Under the pieces are notes generated by a model. It did not search any database, was not told where the DNA came from, and saw only the letters and a list, made by a program, of their open reading frames with translations. Shown piece by piece: positions 32,001 to 36,171 of a stretch of 36,171 nt of DNA (position 1 is its first letter; each line of letters opens with the position of its first letter). This DNA comes from a virus. Both the position numbers and the translations under genes were made by a program. The stretch is from IMG/VR virus record IMGVR_UViG_3300044971_001528, positions 1 to 36,171 of that record. One strand, written 5' to 3'.

Positions 32001-32181
32001 AGCTGAGTCAAACATGGTAGCAGCCGAACAAAAGAATCAGGCAAGTATGTTTGAAAATACTATACAGGCTATCAATGGCCGTATGGATAGGTTGCAGGTC
32101 GTTTATACTGCATCAACTGATTACGATGTCGAACTTTCACGCGCGGATAAGAAAACAATAAAGGCAAATGCAAGTTTTTAA
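29032..32181 (+). CDS. Tape measure protein
   Basis: 1049 residues, largest gene in the window. Long helical, Lys/Glu/Gln/Ala-rich stretches in the N-terminus (KQTEAELKNLAAGTQEFADK) and from about 480 to 820 form extended coiled coils. Hydrophobic segments at about 340-400 (LLKALLYLFDLIKPIAGLFF) suit a protein that inserts into host membranes. The C-terminal region has the Gly-Gly-Val repeats (LATGGVVGKL, FASGGVV, FAAGGVVG) and NGDNVLATLKTGEVVLN that I recognise from Bacteroidota tape measures. At roughly 1.5 A per residue the tail would be about 150-160 nm, an estimate from the known rule. Confidence 0.9.
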   Translation: MANKIVGFTINIDGIDSINDLNKAIKQTEAELKNLAAGTQEFADKAEELARLKAEQKAIKKQQDDLNKSFIEQSNAIGSYDKLSNKLNRLRKEYKDLAVSEKASTKEAQDLLDEIQKLDKQLKDVDASAGQFQRNVGNYPKTFAKITRSLVSTIPGFEAFDSMLRNGEGNLTGFGKALIGGFVAFQAGKFIVQAVGQLNELVKKIDETKNAVANFSGASGDELNNLTRDVTALAQTFGVDANEINEAAKSIADKTGVSFADALKQVETGLLSGTMASDEFLSSVSETPEIMAQIGEATGEYAERQKDLLGANKELAQAQIETAAKFADFGNQMQTFGTYVQTYLLKALLYLFDLIKPIAGLFFDIGKAVYDFIQNSEPLKTLFTAIGDFFQNLPFIFAGNIEALKQLGKNFVNFFKVLALDAQIFGENIKSFFGANVDAAIEELRKKRAAITDESRTVGEAWREGYENARKESEKSITDTTQAETAKRTQINAEAIKKAKEQAEQAKKDREKFLNDEAKFREQQLGVIANLQQKAADLTIQLLKDEQEKRKAEAKKAFDESISAAKKQTQELNKLNKDRESEAVKTFGEASQEVAQLRKQNNEAEQQAQSDFQAFTLLEEQKYQEDLIAIQKDGFEKAKEQRTEAYNKRIDEIATVQDREINALEQARLKGIVSEEQYNRQLFDINKKRIDAEIEANKKMFEENEKLKADGVMIDEELNASLLDKNQKLYTDLLNLEKDYTDKSGALIEERIAKSDEELQARRDAIQKNIEDAANYTTQALDLVNQFAQAADEQRNARFAAQEEQNQKAIEDLNERLQNATGLERRYLQQQLQREEKNADQIAKAKEEAEQEAAKREKAIAIIQSIIQGALAVSKAIASAPPPFNIPAIVAAGIQAAAQTALIAAQPLATGGVVGKLNGEIVQFASGGVVKSKGNIKPLSNGDNVLATLKTGEVVLNKQQQNRIGYSTLKSAKIPGFAAGGVVGAPTSLIAESNMVAAEQKNQASMFENTIQAINGRMDRLQVVYTASTDYDVELSRADKKTIKANASF

Positions 32182-32204
32182 CCTATAAACAAAATTAAAA
32201 TATT

Positions 32205-32447
32205 ATGTACGTCAGAGAAATACCGATTGAATCCAGGTCTATTGTAAAAAAGATCATGGAAAAACAACAAACCAACTTAATTTTGTCCGGCAATGACAAA
32301 GAAACATTGTTTAACCTTTATTATCGGTATATTGTTAAACTTAGGAACGGCGAAACATTCCAATCAAGAATGAAACAGGATTTTAACTGTTCAGCGTGTA
32401 TCGGAAAAGTAATCTATTATTTTAAAAATGAGGTTTTGAAATGGTAG
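32205..32447 (+). CDS. Small hypothetical protein
   Basis: 80 residues, basic, helical (IVKKIMEKQQTNLILSGND, FNLYYRYIVKLRNGETFQSR, CIGKVIYYFKNEV). It may bind nucleic acid given its charge, but no family is recognised. It overlaps the next gene by seven bases. Located after the tape measure, outside the structural unit. Confidence 0.58.
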   Translation: MYVREIPIESRSIVKKIMEKQQTNLILSGNDKETLFNLYYRYIVKLRNGETFQSRMKQDFNCSACIGKVIYYFKNEVLKW

Positions 32448-32776
32448 AAAACATACTGACTTCAAAAACGCGAAAAGCAAACGTTAAATTTTGCGAGGTT
32501 TTGGAGGCTCAGATAATTGAAAGTCTACAATCTGAGAAAAAAGACCAGAATCTTTTTAATATATTGGCTTTTTTAGTCAAACATAACGTGATCAGACAGT
32601 CAATTGTCAATCGTTACCTTGTTATTATGCTTTATCCCGAATATATCGAGCGATTCGACACGCGCCACGAGGCAGTAAAGGAACTTTCAAAGGTCGTACC
32701 GTTGGAAATTAACGCCATTTATCACATTTTGAGCAATCATTATTGCTATTTTCACCCGAACAAAATGAAAATTTGA
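32441..32776 (+). CDS. Hypothetical helical protein
   Basis: 111 residues, helix-rich (NVKFCEVLEAQIIESLQSEK, LAFLVKHNVIRQSIVNRYLV, HEAVKELSKVVPLEINAIY). The last part resembles a helix-turn-helix or DnaD-like helical bundle but this is not certain. Immediately followed by promoter P4, so it ends the tail/tape-measure transcript. Confidence 0.58.
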   Translation: MVENILTSKTRKANVKFCEVLEAQIIESLQSEKKDQNLFNILAFLVKHNVIRQSIVNRYLVIMLYPEYIERFDTRHEAVKELSKVVPLEINAIYHILSNHYCYFHPNKMKI

Positions 32777-32804
32777 AATTTTTTTAAAAAAAAGTGCAAA
32801 AATG

Positions 32805-32842
32805 TTTTTTTATTCAAATTGTTGTTATATCTTTGTAACAAC
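32805..32842 (+). promoter_or_regulatory. Promoter P4 with operator
   Basis: TATCTTTG (32828-32835) is preceded by TTTT at the -33 position (32805-32808) and flanked by GTTGTTA (32821-32827) and TAACAAC (32836-32842), a perfect copy of the P1/P3 operator. Drives the 32880 gene, after a 5' leader of about 40 nt. Confidence 0.78.
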
Positions 32843-32879
32843 AAATAAGGGAAATAAAATTATAACACACAAAAAAATT

Positions 32880-33158
32880 ATGACCATGTACACAAGAACA
32901 ATTTTCACAGAAATGAAGGCTCAGATTGAAACTATTCAATCAATGTTTAACAACATTGCTTCTGATATTACATCAGAAAACCTTTCAAAAGGTTGCGAAG
33001 GCGTTCAATGGCCTCAATACCGTTCTATTTATTCAGTTTTACCTACTGAATCAATTTCTAAACTTGAAAGATTAGGTTCTGCAATAGGCTTATCTGCTCA
33101 TGATATGATTCATTTTATTAAAATATATGATTTTAAATATTACCTTTCTTTAGTGTAG
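32880..33158 (+). CDS. Small hypothetical protein in a stand-alone cassette
   Basis: 92 residues from the ATG at 32880. A longer frame opens at 32802 but would start inside promoter P4, upstream of the transcription start, so I reject that start. Helices (IFTEMKAQIETIQSMFNNIA, ISKLERLGSAIGLSAHDMIH) and a short linker containing GVQWPQYRSIYS. The start ATGACCATG resembles the P1 and P3 genes. It lies between promoter P4 and the 33176 terminator. Function unknown. Confidence 0.65.
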   Translation: MTMYTRTIFTEMKAQIETIQSMFNNIASDITSENLSKGCEGVQWPQYRSIYSVLPTESISKLERLGSAIGLSAHDMIHFIKIYDFKYYLSLV

Positions 33159-33175
33159 TATTTTTACATAGGTTT

Positions 33176-33202
33176 GCGGTCAACCTTAAACCGCTATTTT
33201 TT
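33176..33202 (+). terminator. Terminator closing the P4 cassette
   Basis: GCGGT (33176-33180) pairs with ACCGC (33190-33194), then TATTTTTT. Same pattern as 19079. Confidence 0.7.
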
Positions 33203-33216
33203 CACAACAAAATTTT

Positions 33217-33567
33217 ATGACAATGAGAACTTTAATTTTTGTTTTTGCAATGCTTTTTTCAGTTTTGGCATTTAGTCAGGAGACTTCAAAAACTGGTCTT
33301 TACTATTGTGTTCAGGTAGTTTCGACTGAAAACCCAGAACTATTAAAACCGGATTATTTTGTAATGATGTATGATAAACCTATGGTTGAGGAGGCAGTCG
33401 TTAAAGGAAAAAAATATTATCGGATTATTTTTATCTATGAATCAGTTGACGATCAGGATTCCGCCCTTCACAATTGGCAGTTTCAATGGGGCAAAGCGTT
33501 CAGAGTGACTCGCACGAAGGAACAGATTGAAAAAATGTACTTATTATTTAAAGACGAAAAAATTTAA
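33217..33567 (+). CDS. Secreted hypothetical protein
   Basis: 116 residues. RTLIFVFAMLFSVLAFSQ is a clear signal peptide with cleavage after Ser-Gln region. The mature part is strand-rich (GLYYCVQVVSTENPELL, KKYYRIIFIYESVDDQD, HNWQFQWGKAFRVTR). It resembles SPOR-type small domains in length and layout, but I cannot confirm this. Periplasmic or surface action is likely. ATGACAATG double start. Confidence 0.62.
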   Translation: MTMRTLIFVFAMLFSVLAFSQETSKTGLYYCVQVVSTENPELLKPDYFVMMYDKPMVEEAVVKGKKYYRIIFIYESVDDQDSALHNWQFQWGKAFRVTRTKEQIEKMYLLFKDEKI

Positions 33568-33569
33568 CT

Positions 33570-33647
33570 ATGACTTTATTACTTATAATAGCTTTTATTT
33601 GTATCTTGATTGGACTTATAATGGCTACAACAGAACAACCGAAATGA
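33570..33647 (+). CDS. Tiny membrane protein 1 (25 aa)
   Basis: MTLLLIIAFICILIGLIMAT plus EQPK: a single membrane segment with almost no flanking residues. It starts two bases after the previous stop and overlaps the next tiny gene at ATGA, evidence for translation despite its size. Confidence 0.55.
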   Translation: MTLLLIIAFICILIGLIMATTEQPK

Positions 33648-33742
33648 TTAGATTTTTTTTAATATTGATAATCGTTTTAATAACCGCCAGCGTTTTTGTT
33701 TCTTTGCATAAGTACAAAAGGAAATATAAACGCCGAAGATAG
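33644..33742 (+). CDS. Tiny membrane protein 2 with basic tail (32 aa)
   Basis: Residues 2-20 (IRFFLILIIVLITASVFVS) form one membrane span; the rest, LHKYKRKYKRRR, is strongly basic and would lie in the cytoplasm. Translationally coupled to the 33570 gene through ATGA. Two-gene pairs of this kind can be membrane toxins, holin/antiholin helpers or exclusion factors; the sequence alone cannot decide. Confidence 0.55.
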   Translation: MIRFFLILIIVLITASVFVSLHKYKRKYKRRR

Positions 33743-33771
33743 TTTTCATTTTTTTGTTTTTCAAGTGTTGA

Positions 33772-33801
33772 CCTCTTACCACTCCGGTAAGGGGTTTTTT
33801 T
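33772..33801 (+). terminator. Rho-independent terminator before the head module
   Basis: CCTCTTACC (33772-33780) pairs with GGTAAGGGG (33786-33794, one G-U) around ACTCC, followed by seven T. Separates accessory genes from the head genes. Confidence 0.9.
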
Positions 33802-33831
33802 ATTTCGTTATTTTTTGGAATTATACAAATT

Positions 33832-33839
33832 TAGTTTTG
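33832..33839 (+). promoter_or_regulatory. Possible head-module promoter (-7 box)
   Basis: TAGTTTTG fits TAnnTTTG and lies just downstream of a strong terminator and 18 bases before the protease start, where a promoter is needed. The best -33 match (TTG at 33815-33817) is too close. Confidence 0.4.
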
Positions 33840-33856
33840 TATAAATTTTGCATTTT

Positions 33857-34900
33857 ATGGCTAAGAAATTAAATCAAATAGAATTTAATATACTGGGGAC
33901 AATCGATAGTTTTCTGGAATCAAATAAAGGGGTTTTAAAATCGACTTTAGATTCCGCTGAGGGCAAACCGGTAGTTTTTAACATAGCATCAGAAGGCGGC
34001 GACTTTTTCGAAGGTCTGGCAATGGCCGAACTTATCGCTCAGTATTCAGGCGAAACAACTGCAAAAGGTGTCGGATTAGTTGCAAGCGCGGCCACGATTA
34101 TAATGATGGCCTGTGACGAAAAGGTAATGACACAGAATAGTTATTTTATGATTCACTCAGCGTGGACAATGGTTGAAGGCAACGCGGATAAGATGCAAAA
34201 GTCTTTAAACCTTTTGAATAGTATTGACGATCAGATGGCCAAAATCTATACGGCTCAGATACAAAGTAAAGACAAACTAATAAAGGGCAGTTATGACAAA
34301 ACCTTTGAAACAGTTAAACAAATGATGAAGGCCGAAACATGGTTGACTGCAAGCGAGGCGATGGAATTGGGTTTTATCGATAGCGTGATTGAAGAAAGCG
34401 AGGTTGACGGTTATCAGAATTACGAGGCGGTAATGAATAAGGTTAGGGCACAAAGCAAATTTAAAAATATTCCTAAATTAAAAATTGAAAAAAGTATGAA
34501 TGACAAAAAAACATTCTTACAACAACTCGCATCGTTTTTCGGTATGAAAGCCGAATATGTTGAGGAAATTGTAGAGGATAAAGAAATGCCAGCGTCAGAG
34601 ATGGAAATCGAAATAGAAAAATCTTTTGAAGATTACACGCCGGAGGAAAAAATCGACTGGTACAAAAAAAGAATTGCAGAACTCGAATCCGGTATGTCCG
34701 AAATGGAATCTAAAATGAAAGAGATGAAATCCGCGATGGAGATGGGCGAAAAGAAAATGGAGGAGGCCGCTGCGGTTGCATTGGCTAAACAACAAAATTA
34801 TAAAGTTGCTGCTCAGACAAATAATGTTAGTAGTAACAAATATACAAAAGACCAAATTAAGGCGTCTTCTGATTTAGTAAAACAATTATTTAAAAAATAA
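33857..34900 (+). CDS. ClpP-like prohead protease with C-terminal scaffold
   Basis: 347 residues from ATG 33857; an upstream TTG at 33848 is less likely. Residues 1-200 are an S14/ClpP-like domain: NIASEGGDFFEGLAMAE, GVGLVASAATIIMMACDE with catalytic Ser77, YFMIHSAW with His100, and the closing AETWLTASEAMELGFIDSV. Residues about 214-347 are acidic, helical and coiled-coil-like (DWYKKRIAELESGMSEMESK), as in capsid scaffolds. An internal ATG at 34496 begins exactly at the scaffold, a possible second start producing free scaffold of 134 residues, as Nu3 within lambda C. Confidence 0.87.
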   Translation: MAKKLNQIEFNILGTIDSFLESNKGVLKSTLDSAEGKPVVFNIASEGGDFFEGLAMAELIAQYSGETTAKGVGLVASAATIIMMACDEKVMTQNSYFMIHSAWTMVEGNADKMQKSLNLLNSIDDQMAKIYTAQIQSKDKLIKGSYDKTFETVKQMMKAETWLTASEAMELGFIDSVIEESEVDGYQNYEAVMNKVRAQSKFKNIPKLKIEKSMNDKKTFLQQLASFFGMKAEYVEEIVEDKEMPASEMEIEIEKSFEDYTPEEKIDWYKKRIAELESGMSEMESKMKEMKSAMEMGEKKMEEAAAVALAKQQNYKVAAQTNNVSSNKYTKDQIKASSDLVKQLFKK

Positions 34901-34911
34901 AAATCAAAATC

Positions 34912-35718
34912 ATGGCTTTTAATAAAGAAAACTTTTATCAAGAGGGAAACTCACAAGAGTATTTTTTCAGCCGCACAAACCCATTGGCCAACGCTGGCAA
35001 TGTTGAAATTCTTAGAATTAAAGATTGTTGCTGCTCAGGTGTATCAATTGAATTAGTTGCAGAGGGTACTGTCGGCGGCGGTGGTGCTTTAACTGTTACC
35101 TTTGACAGTCCTACAGATGCTATCGATTCACGTTATATCAAAGTTGTTGTAACGGACGGACAGGGCAACTTTGCAACCTCAGTAGGAACAGGAACTGTTT
35201 CATCTTTGGTGGTTGATACAACTACTTTAAACCAAAATCAACATTGGACAGTAAACATCGTTATCGAGGTAGTAGACAATCCCGGTATTGAATGCCCTTG
35301 TATGAAAGAGTATGATTTTACATTTGTTCCTTCTGTTGGTTTTGATATTGATACTACTACATTAGGCGCTCAGGCTTTAAGAATATTGAAATCTGACAAC
35401 AGTACAGTAGTTGCCGATGGTGGCAATTATGCGCTTGGTACATTTGCCGCAGGTGGTACAACTCAGCCCTTTACGGTTTATGTTAGAAATGTAGGCAGTC
35501 AAGTTTTGACGGTTTCTTCGGTTTCTTTTTTAGCAGATGTTTCTGCGTTTACTTTAGCACCTTTTGCGGATGTTATTTACCCTAATCAATCAATAGCTTA
35601 TAGTGGAACAGTTGACACTTCAGGCGCGGCTGGCGCATACGGTGGGGACATTACAATAAACAGCAATGACCCTTTAAATGCTGCATATACTATAAACATT
35701 TTATTTACTTTAGTTTAA
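34912..35718 (+). CDS. Virion structural protein with Ig-like C-terminal domain
   Basis: 268 residues. The N-terminal part (FYQEGNSQEYFFSRTNPLAN, CCCSGVSIELVAEGTV) is beta-rich with a CCC triplet and, later, ECPCMKEYDF. From about residue 145 an Ig-like domain follows (GAQALRILKSDNSTV, FTVYVRNVGSQVLTVSSVSF, GGDITINSNDPLNAAYTIN), the choice-of-anchor/HYDIN-type fold. Placed between protease and capsid genes it could be a decoration protein; an Ig-bearing tail tube protein is the alternative. Its 3' end is duplicated at the window start. Confidence 0.6.
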   Translation: MAFNKENFYQEGNSQEYFFSRTNPLANAGNVEILRIKDCCCSGVSIELVAEGTVGGGGALTVTFDSPTDAIDSRYIKVVVTDGQGNFATSVGTGTVSSLVVDTTTLNQNQHWTVNIVIEVVDNPGIECPCMKEYDFTFVPSVGFDIDTTTLGAQALRILKSDNSTVVADGGNYALGTFAAGGTTQPFTVYVRNVGSQVLTVSSVSFLADVSAFTLAPFADVIYPNQSIAYSGTVDTSGAAGAYGGDITINSNDPLNAAYTINILFTLV

Positions 35719-35749
35719 TTCATTCTTTAATTTTAAAAAAATAATATAA

Positions 35750-36171
35750 ATGGCTACATACGAAAACGGTCAGTTTAATATAAATTTGATTGGCGAACAG
35801 GCTCAGGAACTTTTACTAAAACCGATATTTTTTGATGCTGAGGTGTCTGATATTTTCGACACTATGGTAACAATTAACAAAAAGCAGAATATCGGATATG
35901 TTGGTTTATTGGAAAACCCTTTGCAGTTGGGTGACGGCTGCGGATGGACTCCAAAAGGTAACTTTAGCATTTTTGAAAGATGTATAGAAACTGAATTTGT
36001 TAAGGCAAACGTTGAACTTTGTTTCGATGAATTTAAAGATACAATCTACAAGCAGTTACTTAAAAAAGGAACTCAGATAGACAATCTTGAGGGAACAATC
36101 TTTATGGATTTGTTGATGTTAAGATTACAACAGTCAGTAAGAAAACAGGCTTTGTTATTGGCTTTCTTTGG
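35750..36171 (+). CDS. Major capsid protein, second partial copy (runs off window)
   Basis: The first 140 codons of a capsid gene, identical in protein to residues 1-140 of the gene at 49. By my count 25 codons differ, through 26 base changes, all synonymous, about 94% DNA identity. Incomplete at the window end. It continues the same gene order as at the window start (Ig-like protein, then capsid). Confidence 0.9.
   Translation, partial: MATYENGQFNINLIGEQAQELLLKPIFFDAEVSDIFDTMVTINKKQNIGYVGLLENPLQLGDGCGWTPKGNFSIFERCIETEFVKANVELCFDEFKDTIYKQLLKKGTQIDNLEGTIFMDLLMLRLQQSVRKQALLLAFF

Noticed and set aside
31713-32015. Minus-strand ORF of 100 residues within the tape measure gene
   Set aside because: Shadow of the Gly-Gly-Val repeat region; low complexity and opposite to a clear gene. 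The same applies to the other antisense frames in the window.
32802-32879. Longer N-terminus of the 32880 protein
   Set aside because: The extension would be encoded by the P4 promoter and operator, upstream of the likely transcription start, and its sequence is just the translated promoter.
33527-33742. A single 71-residue protein across 33527-33742
   Set aside because: It would need a TTG start inside the upstream gene; two ATG-initiated genes with an ATGA overlap explain the stretch better.
1-36171. Temperate phage or prophage
   Set aside because: No integrase, excisionase, CI/Cro-like pair or attachment duplication was found; the tRNA-like gene alone is not evidence of an att site.

Overview
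The window reads as the essentially complete genome of a tailed, siphovirus-like double-stranded DNA phage infecting a member of the Bacteroidota. Evidence for the host: the DNA is AT-rich, Shine-Dalgarno sequences are nearly absent (starts follow A-rich stretches), and the promoters match the Bacteroidota pattern TTTG, about 19 nt, then TAnnTTTG. Every gene I accept is on the + strand. I found no integrase, excisionase or recognisable CI-type repressor, so nothing supports a temperate lifestyle.

The ends overlap. The major capsid gene is complete at 49-1038 and starts again at 35750, where it runs off the window. The two copies differ only by synonymous changes, so the unit is a circle or concatemer of about 35.7 kb in which the ends come from diverged sister genomes.

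Layout along the circle: (1) head genes: ClpP-like protease/scaffold, Ig-like structural protein, major capsid protein, a small structural protein, portal and connector (33857-4238); (2) fibre-like proteins (4235-6636); (3) lysis genes: an L,D-transpeptidase-fold endolysin and a holin-like protein (6636-7800); (4) an early region with ERF annealing protein, a secreted glucosaminidase, a GNAT protein, a small lipoprotein, an unusual tRNA-like gene and many small proteins (7951-12284); (5) an SNF2-type helicase fused to a DNA methyltransferase (12379-14568), followed by a strongly structured RNA with complementary hairpin loops (about 14784-14911); (6) a replication module whose initiator gene contains five 22-bp iterons and an AT-rich repeat array, a likely origin (15175-16786), then a C5-cytosine methyltransferase, a second glucosaminidase and a RuvC-like nuclease (16790-18670); (7) small regulatory-type genes, Gp157-like protein, a spanin-like pair and a DUF3127 OB-fold protein (18770-21333); (8) packaging genes (terminase small and large, 21354-22879); (9) the tail module with a -1 frameshifted assembly chaperone and a 1049-residue tape measure (23216-32181); (10) small accessory cassettes (32205-33742).

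Regulation: four promoters (near 7913, 12331, 18714 and 32828) share an inverted repeat, GTTGTTA / TAACAAC, that exactly brackets the -7 box. They look like one co-regulated set under a single DNA-binding protein or RNA-level control. They drive the early region, the helicase-methyltransferase, and two stand-alone small-gene cassettes that each end in a terminator.
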